Shown in pieces: positions 1 to 10,094 of a stretch of 64,000 nucleotides of DNA. Origin of the DNA: Ilyonectria destructans. Lineage: Eukaryota; Ascomycota; Sordariomycetes; Hypocreales; Nectriaceae. Under the pieces are notes generated by a model. It did no database searches. It was not told the origin of the DNA and saw only the letters and a list, made by a program, of their open reading frames with translations. The stretch is from NCBI GenBank assembly GCA_020740775.1, contig JAHEWK010000034.1, forward strand, positions 310,001-374,000, in the 5' to 3' direction. Position numbers and translations under genes: made by a program. Position 1 is the first letter of the stretch, and each line of letters opens with the position of its first letter.

Positions 1-828
1 GGAGATTGAAGCCTGATTTAATTCGAGGTGCAGCCTGACTTTCTGCTTCGCATTATCCAGTTTCTCCTCGATGTCTGGCCAGTTGCGACTCGAGACAATC
101 CACTTGACACGAGGAAATTCAGACGACATCTTGACAATCAAGTCGAGAAGTTGCTGACAACCTGTCATGCATTCGTCGAGCGCGTCGATGATCAGGAAGG
201 TGCTGTCTCGCAAGATTTCTGCAAAGATGTCTTCAAAGATCTCAGACAAAGCCACCCATGCATTCACATCCTCAAAGAGTTTTTTGCCGGTATTTTTGTA
301 CTTCTTCTTCACGTGCGAGATGAGCGACGGTTGCTGGTCAAGAAGGAGGTAAATGAGGCCGCGCAGCACGGCCGTTGCATTGTTAATGCGCGAGTCGGCG
401 GCCTGGCAGAAGAAGTAAGACAGAAGTTTCTTGCCCTGCTTCTCTAGCTCCTCTACAATGCCGCAGAGCAACATAGTCTTGCCCTTGCCAGGATCGCCCT
501 TGATCCAGAGCAGCCGGTAGTCTCTGTCGTCTCGCCATCTCCGAAAGTCCTGATGATCAAGAATCCACTTGTACGAGTCCTTGAGAAGCCCGCCCTTTGT
601 CTCCTCGATGCGTCTCTTGTCGTGGCGTGGATCGGTCACTTGTAGGTCGATAAGGCACTGGTCAAGGTTCGGGTCGTTGTGGCTCACATAGTTGTTCGTC
701 GTGTGATTGTGTGTCGTGTAGTTGTCTCCCACCTGGAGTATGCCATTGCCAGCAACTGTCGCATCCCTCAGGGAATTGATCGTCCCCTTTTCGTTCGCGT
801 TCGTCATTCGTTGCCATTTCGAGCTCAT
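1..828 (-). CDS. NACHT-type NLR (NWD2-like), 5' part, runs off the window
   Basis: This is the first ~276 codons of a STAND/NLR signalling ATPase; the 3' part lies beyond base 1. The frame stays open from the ATG at 826-828 to base 1. Visible motifs are the Walker A GDPGKGKT (residues 111-118), preceded by the fungal NACHT signature LLWIK, and a Walker B FLIIDALDEC (211-220). A following stretch with PRVKWIVSSRNWP matches the NACHT sensor region. Residues ~18-38 (bases 715-777) resemble a HET-s-type amyloid motif (INSLRD...ILQVGDNY), followed by an Asn/Thr/His-rich linker. In this family, ligand binding by C-terminal repeats (WD40, ANK or TPR, not visible here) drives oligomerisation, and the N-terminus then triggers an effector. 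The gene diverges from a HET-S-like gene starting at 1876. An alternative ATG at 934 is in another frame and would need an intron. The NACHT call is firm; the start is less so. Confidence 0.85.
   Translation of the reverse strand, partial: MSSKWQRMTNANEKGTINSLRDATVAGNGILQVGDNYTTHNHTTNNYVSHNDPNLDQCLIDLQVTDPRHDKRRIEETKGGLLKDSYKWILDHQDFRRWRDDRDYRLLWIKGDPGKGKTMLLCGIVEELEKQGKKLLSYFFCQAADSRINNATAVLRGLIYLLLDQQPSLISHVKKKYKNTGKKLFEDVNAWVALSEIFEDIFAEILRDSTFLIIDALDECMTGCQQLLDLIVKMSSEFPRVKWIVSSRNWPDIEEKLDNAKQKVRLHLELNQASIS
715..777 (-). other. Putative HET-s-type amyloid motif (R0-like) at NLR N-terminus
   Basis: The ~21-residue stretch at NLR residues 18-38 has the pattern N-S-x3-A-x-V, then a Gly/Asn turn, then I-L-Q-V-G-D-N-Y. 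This is the two-strand spacing of HET-s R repeats, ending in V-x-[IV]-G-[ND]-x-Y. In the known NWD2/HET-S system such an N-terminal repeat templates the fold of the effector. Here it is recognised by eye and is supported by the adjacent effector-like gene carrying two more such motifs. Confidence 0.6.
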
Positions 829-1199
829 CGAGAGTTAGGCACGGGGCACGAGAGTCCTCCGAGATCAGTTGTACCCAGTCAAAGTGGACAATGTTAACCG
901 CACTGCCATCATCGACCAGGAAAGTGTCGCTCATATTAGGCAGATCTTGGGCAGTGTTACGTACAGATCAGGTGTCCTTCTTTTGACCCTGCCTCTGTAG
1001 ATTGGAGCCAATCAATGCTCGGAACAGTCGTCTGCACAAGCCACTCAGCCGCCACGAAATTTAAGAAGCAGCAAGATTATTTTTAGGGATTAACATCTGC
1101 GACCTGGGGCGCTTTCCAGACAAGGGCATAGCGCCGGTGGTTCCGGGGCCACACAGCCGGCTTGGGGTTTGTCGCTCGCACAGAGACGGAAACCAACGG
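829..1199. other. Divergent intergenic region, left half
   Basis: Spacer between the NLR and the HET-S-like gene. The promoters of both genes would have to lie between here and 1875. I see no other credible coding sequence; the open frames here look like chance. Confidence 0.4.
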
Positions 1200-1307
1200 G
1201 TTTGCTGGCGGGAGAAGGTTTGCTGGCGGGAGAAGGTTTGCTGGCGGGAGAAGGTTTGCTGGCGGGAGAAGGTTTGCTGGCGGGAGAAGGTTTGCTGGCG
1301 GGAGAAG
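1200..1307. repeat. 18-bp perfect tandem repeat, six copies
   Basis: The unit GTTTGCTGGCGGGAGAAG is repeated six times without a mismatch. The array lies in the intergenic region between the divergent NLR and HET-S-like genes. Because 18 is a multiple of three, it keeps frames open on both strands and produces artefactual ORFs with hexapeptide repeats. Perfect identity suggests recent expansion. Confidence 0.97.
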
Positions 1308-1875
1308 GTTCGAATCACGGGATCAGGCCGTGAACTAGGCGGACTCTCTTGAGGCCAAGTGGTAGCATTTGTCAATAAACGACGTGCCCAGCCGTCAAGC
1401 CCCTGGTTCCGTAACAAAATACATGTTAGACCCATCAAGAACAATAGATTTCCATGCACAAGAGCAAGTCACGGAAAATTCCAGGTTGATCCTCGGCAAC
1501 CGAAGAGGCCCCCCCCTGATGTCTCCGAGACTCGAAAGCTCCTGGGTAGCGGGACAAGGAAAATATTCCTCGAGGAATGCAATGATTCTCCCGTCATCCG
1601 GAGTCCGTACGTACTAGTCCAAGGAGCTTCGGTACACGGCAGATATCCGCATACCGGCGGGCGCTAATCTTCAAGAGGGTGGAAATTTCCACTGCGGTGT
1701 GATAGATACCACCCTTGCACAGCCGCAAAAGAGGCGTTCCGTCAGGCTGGCTTCCTCAGCAGTCCCCACTTTCTCACAGCAGCTAATGTGTAAATATGTT
1801 GGTTCAGCCGACTCATCAGGCATCATCATCCTCTTTTCCATCGATCTCGCACAGCAGCCCACTATCCGCTCAAGA
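1308..1875. other. Intergenic region upstream of the HET-S-like gene
   Basis: No coding or RNA feature is supported. It probably holds the promoter and 5' UTR of the HET-S-like gene at 1876, but no single element can be singled out. Confidence 0.35.
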
Positions 1876-2728
1876 ATGGCTGAAGTTTTCAGCATCGCCA
1901 CCGGCGCGCTAAGCGTTGCGGCGCTTTTCAACAACTGCGTCGACACTTTCGGATACATCCAGCTCGGCCGCCACTTCGGGGAGGACTACCAAAGATGCCA
2001 GCTTAAGCTAGACGTTGCGCAGACTCGCCTGGGACGATGGGGCGAGGCTGTCGGCGTTAACAACGACGCGCGCTTAAGGATGCACAGGGGATCTTCGAGG
2101 ACATCGCAGGTTGCTTTGAGGCTGCCCAGAAGAAATCGAAACGATATGCAGGGCGAGCGGACGAGCTGAAGCTAGTGGTCTACAATGACAACGACATGAA
2201 TCCCGTGTTTCGACGGCTACATGGTCGTTCCAGCCTGGAACTTCCAGGGACATCGCCCGCCGGAGACAGAAAACCACGAGCATGATAAAGAAGGTATCGT
2301 GGGCACTGTATGACGGAAAAAGCCTCGAGAATATTGTCAGCCAGATCTCATCCTGGGTCGACGAATTAGAAAATTTGTTTCCGTCTGAGGCAGTCCGTCA
2401 GAAGTTGGTCGAGATCGAGATTGAAGAGGTTGACGACGAGTCGAGCCTCAAGACTCTTAAGGACGCCGCCAGCGGGATCGACCCGGCCTTGGAAGATGCG
2501 GTGGGGCGCAAAGTGAACGCTATCGAGGGGAGGAACTACGCCAGGGACGTCAAGACGGAGGACCTCGCGAGATTCCAGGTCGGCAACGTGTTCTCGGACG
2601 CAGTCCTCCAGCGCGAGATCCTGGTTAAGGACCAGACGAACAACTCTGTGGAGGCGGTTGAGGCGAAGAACCAGTCTCGAGTGCAGATAGGGAATATTTA
2701 TGGCGATAAGGGGATCTGGGGTGATTAG
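1876..2728 (+). pseudogene. HET-S-like HeLo/prion-domain cell-death protein, frame-disrupted
   Basis: This reads as a HET-S homologue. It opens with a HeLo-type domain whose hydrophobic N-terminus (MAEVFSIATGALSVAALF) corresponds to the membrane-active segment of the family. It ends with two HET-s-type amyloid repeats, the last closing in IGNIYGDKGIWGD. Homology runs through three frames. The first covers 1876 to about 2070, a second covers ~2070-2240, and the third from ~2245 to the stop at 2726-2728 contains the rest of the HeLo domain and the whole prion-forming region. Neither frame change sits at a plausible intron. Around the first one, a stretch of roughly ten or more codons expected in the family also seems to be missing. 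Family members form beta-solenoid fibrils that activate HeLo pore formation and hyphal cell death. Here the effector is probably non-functional unless there are sequencing errors; the 3' frame (148 codons from 2282) remains open. Confidence 0.8.
2507..2725 (+). other. HET-s-type prion-forming region with two amyloid repeats
   Basis: Within the final open frame (counting from 2282), residues ~87-107 and ~123-143 are two copies of the HET-s amyloid repeat: ARFQVGNVFSD and SRVQIGNIYGD mark equivalent second strands. A short linker with DQTNNSVE joins them, and the aromatic tail is GIWGD. The two-repeat layout and the tail match the HET-s solenoid architecture. Confidence 0.85.
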
Positions 2729-3693
2729 TATAGGTGCTTGCCTACAAACACTCCAGGGCCATGGTGGATGGGTGTACTCGAGTCTCCTTCTCGGTGGATG
2801 GCCGGCGGGTTGCGTCCGGGTTTGGCCGATAAGACGATTTAGATCTAGGACGCAGCTACGGGCGCTTGCCTGTGGACGCTTTATGTTGGAAGAATATTAG
2901 CTCACCTTTCATTCGATCCGATGACTAACTCTCGTCTCTACTGAAATCGGGCCTTTGAATCTCGATATATCTCCTATCATATTAGAAGTTGATGTTGATT
3001 GTAGTAGACCTTGCATTGTCCAATTACGTAAATCAAACCCCCCACTAGGGCGGCATCTAAAAAACGCTTCTTTGGTCACCACATATCCTAGGGCTGCCCA
3101 ACTCCCGATAAATATGTATAGCATCGCACCTCTGCAGCTTGTGGCCAGTTTTCATCTCTTCACGTCCTCGTAAGGGTTCGTAGGTCGACTTGAAGCCCCT
3201 CTCCTCCCGGTGTTCAGTTTTCTATCTTCGACTGCAGGTGGGCTCAGCAACGCCTCTGCAAGCTCGTAGGAGGCATTAACTGAGCGCCTTGTCTGGTCAA
3301 GCGAAGACTACTGTGCCAATATACTTACTATGCGGCGATGGGATCTAGCCTCTCTCAGGGATCGTTCGTCACGTCCTGAACGTCCATCAGTTGAAGAAAT
3401 ATGTTCTGCGGTGCGTCATGGCATACAGCTTGACTACAAAAAGACTTGATTAAGCCCAGAAGAGAAGGGCGCTCGATGATTCTACCCTAGTACTGGGTAT
3501 TCTCCTTACGGCGAAGAAGCCGGGTTAAATAACCAGTAGGATAGATTTGTTCCTCGAGCTGCACATGTTTGACACCCCAAACCAACACCGCTATACCGAA
3601 AGCCCTATGCTCAACATGTGGCTCAAACTGTCTGAGCAGTATGCTCGAAAATTACCTTCTTATCTGTTGATATCTTAGTATTAAACGAGTCGC
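2729..3693. other. Gene-less spacer
   Basis: No gene is supported between the HET-S-like stop and the 3' end of the Ppo-type gene. It probably holds the 3' UTRs of both. Confidence 0.4.
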
Positions 3694-6600
3694 TTAGTGT
3701 TCATACATGATATATTTGTACTCACTAGTCGGGAAAGGTCCCCACTGGCTGCCGTCTTCAGACAAGAACACTTTGAATGCCCCGTTCACCGTCTTGCTCT
3801 TCATCTCACCAGCAGGTCCAGGTGCCCGTCTGAAGTTGTTCAGTCGGGTACATATGCGGAGCATGCTGGCCCCCGCAACAGTGACGATGGCACGCCCGAA
3901 ACAGGCATGGGGACCCCAGCCATGGTGGATGTAGAGATCATCTGGCCGATCTAGTTTGATTTCGTATGGATCAGGGAACTTGGAAGGATCAAGACCGGCA
4001 GTGATAAAATTGGTGAATACTGTGTCTCCGCTTTTGACAGACACGATATCGGGGCCGTCTTGCACGTCTATTTTGTCGGCACCTGTGACGCGAATCAAGC
4101 CGAAGGCTGGTGTGGATAAACGGAATCTGTTCCTCTTAATCAGGATGGGACCTCTTAGGTGTGTGAGTGGTGAGAACCATACCCTTACAGAGCGTACTTC
4201 TTGAGCTTCTCGAAGGCCTGCGGCTCGTCAGACAGCGCGAGCTTCTTGATCTCAGGCCAGTGCGAGTAGTACTTGTCCGACAAGTACAGGTCAATCATCT
4301 GAGCCCACTATAACATTCAGTTAGTAAATAATATGCTTTTTACAGAAGGCTCAAGTAAACAGTACCCCCTGGGCCTGAGTAGCAGATGCGGCAGCAGCAG
4401 TGGGGATGATTGTCCAGACAGTGTCATCGACACCTCGTCCGCCATCAAGTAGTCTTTCGACTAGTTGGTCGCCGTAGCTGTTCAGGGTTGTGTCGGCGGA
4501 TTGCATACTAAACATCTGTTTCAGTGAGGGAAAATGTCTTGATTTAATGTCAGCAACTGTCTGCTGCATCACCTCCCCCATTCGCTTCGTTTCCTTGGCC
4601 GCCACGGCGCGGGTCTTGAACGACTTTGCTGTGTCCAAGTCGAGGAAGACGTAACCGAAGAGATGGCCAAGCGCATCGGCCAGCGACTCCTCTGTATAAC
4701 TGCCGGACCCTCCGCCATTGCTCTTTAGCGGGATAGCAAAGAAACGACCGACGAATGCCGAATGCGCAAGGTTTCCGATGCTTTTCGAGGTTAGTGGATT
4801 GTGAAGGTCATACGCAATAGGTCACCTACTCTTTCACCACGTCCACTTGGTACGAGTCGCCAATCTTGCGACTGTTCTGACGAATGAGTTTGGTGGTCGT
4901 CTCTTCGTAGAATCGCCGCACTTCTTCGAGGCCATTTTTGGGGCTGTACAAACAGTCCTGGACCACGGCTCTCTGCCGGGCATTGGCGGGACTGTCTCCG
5001 CTGAGCATGTAGTCATGGTGAGTGAGTTGAAAGGTATGTGCCCCCCCTGTTATGATATCAGTCTTCATTACGTGAAACCGAAGAGAGGGGTTGAGATGGA
5101 GGTAGGCAACTAACATGGGACGCGGAACTGCGACTGGTTCTCTAGCGTATTGACAACCCCCTGCCACGTATTAATTGGTTTTGGGGGGCCAACGAACACT
5201 CGTTTGTTGAAATCCAGGTCCTGCGAGGTGCCAAGCTTGTCGAAGATCTCTTTATTTCCTTCTGGAGTGGTGAAGGGGTACAGAGCGGACACGCTGTTTG
5301 CCCGATACCACCCAGGGAACGCCCTCATCAGGAGCTTATACATTACTCCACCCCCGGCAACATCATAGTCAGAACCAGCCTCATTGAAACTATTCTCACG
5401 TTAGCATACATGCAAGACAAATTGTGAAACTCTACTAAAAGTTGGGTAGCTCACCCGAAGCTTGTTAGGTTTGAGGGGTTGTAATCAACCGAGTAGAACC
5501 TGTCTCCACGAACCAGGGCGACAGCATCAGAGAGGATTGAAAATGACGTTGTGAATCCGGGACACAGCCCAGAACCTGGAACGATGGGTTTCTTGACATC
5601 CTCGGCTAGAAGCCCTGGATAAAGCTCGATGTTGTCTGGATGTCCGTAGAGCGCTTCGACTGTATTGCCAGATTAGCACAGAAATGTCAACTCATAAGCA
5701 GTCGCTAATCTTACGAGCTTCAGCAATAGATGGATCGGGGTTTACGTCCGCTGATAAGAATTAGCTATAATGCTTTTCCAAGAGAACAGGGTGTCCGATT
5801 TACTGAACGAAGAATAGGGCTTCAGCTTGAAGAACTCTCTGAGTTCATTCAGTGACGCTAGGCCCCACTCGCGCCCTTGCTGAATTCCGTATATCTCGAC
5901 GACCTTCAGAACACGGGGGATATTCCGAGCCCCAAACGCTCCTACAGATGGTCAAGATATGGTCAGTGAATTAGTCGAAGGAATAGACCAAGGAGGATCG
6001 CATACCAGCCACGCTCTCAGTGGCAGCTTGGAGAAGTTTGACGAGCTCATCATCCGAGAAACTTCCATCCTCGGCCCTTTTCAAGCCGCCAAACGTCCAT
6101 TTCTCGGGTTCTCGAGGCATATTCATGGTCCACTGGCGGAAACCTTGGAGGAACTTATCGACAGGCATGTCGTCTGGGGGAACACCTCATAGTAAGTATA
6201 GGGCTCCGAGTAGGAGCATGTATACGACTCACCGATGCTGACATTGGGGCCGAAGATTTCGTAAAAGAGATCATTCGTCCACTTCTCATCTTGAGCACTC
6301 GTAGCACTATGCCATCGATAGATCATGTTGAATTCAGCGCTGACTTGGTTGCCAATTCCTCGAGGGGTTCCCTCCGAGTCGAAGACAGTATCGAAGTCTT
6401 CTCGCGGGTCCAGTTTCCAATCGGAATGGATGGGGTTACGGTTAAGATTTAAAATGGTTCGCAGGTAGTCACCCAGGATAATGTTGATGTACAGACCGCA
6501 GGTGATGCTGGAGTAGGTTGGTCAGCAAAAGCAGCCATCAAGTCGAGTGCAATATCTTTACAGTCTTCCCGTCTGAAACAGATCATTGTCACGTTTTAAT

Positions 6601-9600
6601 TGAGCCTTGCTGTAGTTGGGGTCGTCTTCAGTCATACCCGCCGGTAGGCTGAAGCGCCCACGCTCGTTGATGATTGCCAACTCCTGAACAATGTAGTTGT
6701 GGAAGCGATTGAAGGCTACAACGAGAGCACAAACACCGGGAGGCTGACTGAGAAATCGGCTTTCGGAAAATGTGTCTTTTTTCAAGAGCCCATCCTTGAA
6801 AGTCCGGACTCTCTTTTGCTCATCCATGTTGTTGCCGTACAGCGGGCCCAGGTCAAGATATGATGAATTTCTTAACCTGGTTCTGTCTGCCTCGTCAGTG
6901 TGGAAAAGATCTGTGCCACATGATTTAGAATAGCCCGAACTTGAAAGAGTGTTTTGGGGGATTTCGGAATTACAGTGGATGATGATGGTGGCGAAGTGGA
7001 AGAGACTGCTAGAAACCTTCGTGGGGTGTTCCTTTACAGACGTGTTTCGCGCCAGAAGACCTGATACTGTTAGCCTCCTTTCCGTCTTGACTAGATAGAT
7101 AGCCTACTTTCGAAAATAACTGATGGATCCGGAAGATCGAGAGGCCCTTGATGCTTTGGAGCGACGCTTCGAGCGTAATGGCTTCCTGCGGCACCGAGTT
7201 TGGGATATGTGATGTTCTATAAAATTACTCGTTAGGTCTCCAGGCTCATCACTCTTCAAAACGGCAAACTTACGTTGTTGGAGCCATCAGCGGTGCGGTA
7301 TCTGAATTCGTCTCCCAGATACGAAATCGGCGGATGCTGCAGGTTGCGCCACAGAGTGTCGATGAACCTTGCATTGAGGTCACCCCGAAGCTTAGAGTCA
7401 TCTGGCAGAGACGAGGCAACTTGGATGATGTTTTCCACCTGATACGGCAGAAGTTCCGGTTAATTTCTCGGCACATCACTCGTTAATCCGGCAAGTGCTA
7501 GAACACCTACGTAGTGATGCAATTTATTGTACACGTATGTACGTACGTACTGTATTTTAGCCATAGTACGTACGTACAATGGGGTTGTACATACAAATAC
7601 GTACCATACAAATTTCCCCCTTCTATTTTAGGCAATACTGGTAGTAGGGTTCTCACGGTCCTGTTCTTCTGCCATTCTAGCCTCAAACCTCTGATTCCAC
7701 CTCAGTGCCAACCCTCAATATATCACCCGTCGATTGTAATACACCCTCCCACTCAAAATCCCCATTGGTAGAGGCCATCACGCCATCCATCCAGACCTTC
7801 TTGCCCTGCGCATTCACAAATAACTCGAGATATGAATCTTCGAGTTCTAGCCAGTCCTTCTCCTCAAGATCCGTCCAGCGCTTTTTATGGGCGTACTTCT
7901 GATCCTTAAGGCGATCTAATACGCGGTCGTTCATAAAAATGAAGGCCTGCATATCAGCGTGCATGGGCGTAAGCCGATTCCGAGCCTTCGTATGTATGAA
8001 ACTAATAGCAGAGAAACTTCGTTCTGAGGGTACGGAGTTCGCAAGCGTGTTCATTACCTTCACAGCTACTCTAGCCAGAATCGAGCGCTGGTTGAGGAGG
8101 CACTGCCACGCCATTGCTGGCTTGAAGCCATCGTCGTATACAGCGCTGTGCTTATTAAATAAGCCGTCTGGGCCGCCTGTACGCATTCGGAAGTGTGTGA
8201 ATTCGGAAAGGGCACGGTGATATTCGTTGTCGTTTTTCAGCTGTTTCTGCAAATACTCTTGTACGCGCGCAAAGACGCTAGGCGGCAGTTTCGAATTTGG
8301 GCCTGTTGTATCAGGCCGGAGGGCATCGGCGATCCAATGTATATCGTACGTTTGCTTATCAAGCCGGGCTTTGAATATAGCGTCAATATCGTCCCACGGA
8401 ATATCAGGAAACTGATCAGCCTCTCTCATCTCAACCCATTTGCTTTTGATTTGCAGCCAGCGATTTACAACGTGTGCGATTCCCGCCCCATCAGCCTCGG
8501 AAGCGTGTTGAAATTGGTTCACGCGCTTTAGCACAGCGATCTCAGCCTCGAGTTTTAGCCAGAAGCTGTTGTCTTTTATGATTCGAACTGCTTCGGGTAG
8601 GAGAACGGAGGAGGGAGAAGAAAGAATTGTACTGAGAACCCCAGCGTGTAATTACACTATTCGTAACGAGCGAGTTAGTATAGTGATTTCTCAGTCACAG
8701 CTGGCGATTTACCGGTACCTTCTGATCAGCGCGCGAGTTACTCCGTTCCACCTCATGCGCTGGCACATTCTCAATCTTTGCAATTGTAATTTAGACCGTG
8801 AGAAGAACGTGAGAAGAGTGCTGACGTTATTAAAGAGATCCTCAAAGAATGGAAGAAGAAGGATATCTTTGATTAGAAGCTGAAGGCCGTGAGAATCGCA
8901 TAGAGAGAAGTTGATATGTGAGAGCTCTGGGAATCTCCCTAGTAAGTCGTGTACAGAGCGTATCGTATTTTCGGTATCTGTACAGATAGAATTGATTCTG
9001 GAGAGATCACAGCCGCACAGTTGCTGCATTTCTCCCCATATCAACTTCACCCAATTCTCCGCTGTGTGCTGTTCGTCTCCCGTGTCAAACGTTTTCCAGT
9101 AGAAGGCTGGGCCGTCTGGTAGTTGTACCGAGATATTAACGATTCTGTGGCCCGAGACATTATCGGAAGCGTCAAATATGATATTGAACCATTCTGAGCT
9201 AATAATGCGTTTGAAAACCTCGTCATAGAGTTCCTGATAGAAGTCGGGAAGAATTCTCGTGATAACGGCGCGGTTAGGAGGCTTCCAGCCAGGCTTAATG
9301 CGAGTGAAGAAATAACGCCAACGGCGGCTCTCGAAGAGGCTGAAGGGGCGGCCGCCGGCGATTACGGCAGCGGCGGCATCATAGGCGAAACTGTGACTCT
9401 CGTCTTGCGAGATATGCTGAATTCCGACCTCGGTTATCTTCTTTTGTATAGCTTCAGAATATGAGGGAAGATAGCCAGCGTTATCTTGAGCTTGACGCTC
9501 TTGTCGCTGCTTGGCTTGCCATTTCTCACACGCAGCGAGATGCTCTCTCGGCCTCCCAATAGAGGTCGCTGCAAAATCTTTCTGGCAGTGACGGCATCTG

Positions 9601-10094
9601 TATCGCTTGCTTTTCTTGGAGTTAGAGCGGCCGAGGTCGATAAACTGTCGCCAAACGAAGGCAGCGTTAGCATTGGTGGGCGCCATCTTTTTGGCGATAC
9701 CTTCAATTGGGAGAGAATAACAGAGTGCGTTGAGCTGCTAAGCGAGCAGAGTTTTTGTACAGCCCCGTATTTGTACGATGTGACCCACAAATTCCCTTAT
9801 TAGGAATATCATGGACCCTCATTGTACGTACGTAGTACGTGTACGTACTTTTTCTTTTTGTACGTATGTATGTACAACCGTGTTGTACGAAAAGTACAAC
9901 ATCACTACACCTACGAGGTATTTGCGATCATCAATCTGACCGCCCTTGGAAATCACATCCTTGGCCCCGGCAAGTAGACTCAAATTGGGTAGAATGCGGC
10001 CCGTTTGGCTTAGAAGATCGCGCCGAGCTTCTGAAAGAAGCTCGACTAGGCGTGACTGCACGTTGGATGGCTTGTTTTCGCTGGAGGAGTCCAT
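3694..10094 (-). CDS. Ppo-type fatty-acid oxygenase (heme peroxidase-P450 fusion), multi-exon
   Basis: This is a linoleate dioxygenase/diol synthase of the psi-producing oxygenase family, which makes oxylipin signals controlling sporulation. Exon 1 (9915-10094, 60 codons from the ATG at 10092-10094) ends in DDRKYL, and exon 2 starts at 7438 with VENIIQVASSLP. The animal-type heme peroxidase domain follows: YLDLGPLYGNN, the FNRFHNYIVQEL helix with the heme His, and YRWHS near 6306-6322 with the catalytic Tyr. The C-terminal P450 part contains HHGWGPHACFGRAIV, whose Cys (codon 3901-3903) is the expected heme-thiolate ligand, and it ends at 3694. Every junction I followed is consistent with short GT-AG introns, and I met no disabling stop. 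Intron 1 (7439-9914) holds a hAT element; without it the intron would be 72 bp. The order of domains is clear, but whether it is PpoA-, B- or C-like cannot be said. Not all exon borders were resolved. Confidence 0.85.
7512..9907 (-). mobile_element. hAT DNA transposon inside intron 1 of the Ppo gene
   Basis: A 2,396-bp element bounded by 8-bp inverted ends TAGTGATG...CATCACTA and flanked by the 8-bp target duplication CACCTACG (7504-7511 and 9908-9915), as expected for hAT. Both subterminal regions are rich in the palindrome GTAC/GTACGTAC (about 7530-7610 and 9823-9900). It carries a BED-type transposase on the same strand as the host gene. The duplicated octamer spans the exon 1/intron 1 junction (CGTAGGTG on the coding strand), so both copies contain a GTAGGT donor. 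Confidence 0.93.
7683..9686 (-). pseudogene. hAT transposase, frame-disrupted
   Basis: The N-terminal part (ATG at 9684-9686, open for 325 codons) has a BED zinc finger (CRHCQKDF...REHLAACEKW) and the RNase H-like core (IIFDASDN, and CSLCDSHGLQLLIKDIL-like text). The C-terminal part ends at 7683 and has the hATC dimerisation region (LANSVPSERSFSAISFIHTKARNRL). Between them, near 8560-8720, conserved segments such as ITRWGSQY lie in different frames, so at least two frame shifts separate the halves. The copy is unlikely to make an active transposase. The family is a BED-hATC fungal hAT. Confidence 0.85.

Noticed and set aside
1200..1307. CRISPR-like direct repeat array
   Set aside because: The units are contiguous 18-mers without spacers, in a eukaryotic genome context; this is a minisatellite.
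1305..1385. tRNA-like GGTTCGAATC next to the minisatellite
   Set aside because: Only the T-loop consensus is present; the flanking bases do not pair into a T stem and no acceptor or anticodon arm can be drawn.
1061..1459. Open frames with hexapeptide repeats over the 18-bp array on both strands
   Set aside because: They arise because 18 is divisible by three; no homology or gene context supports them.
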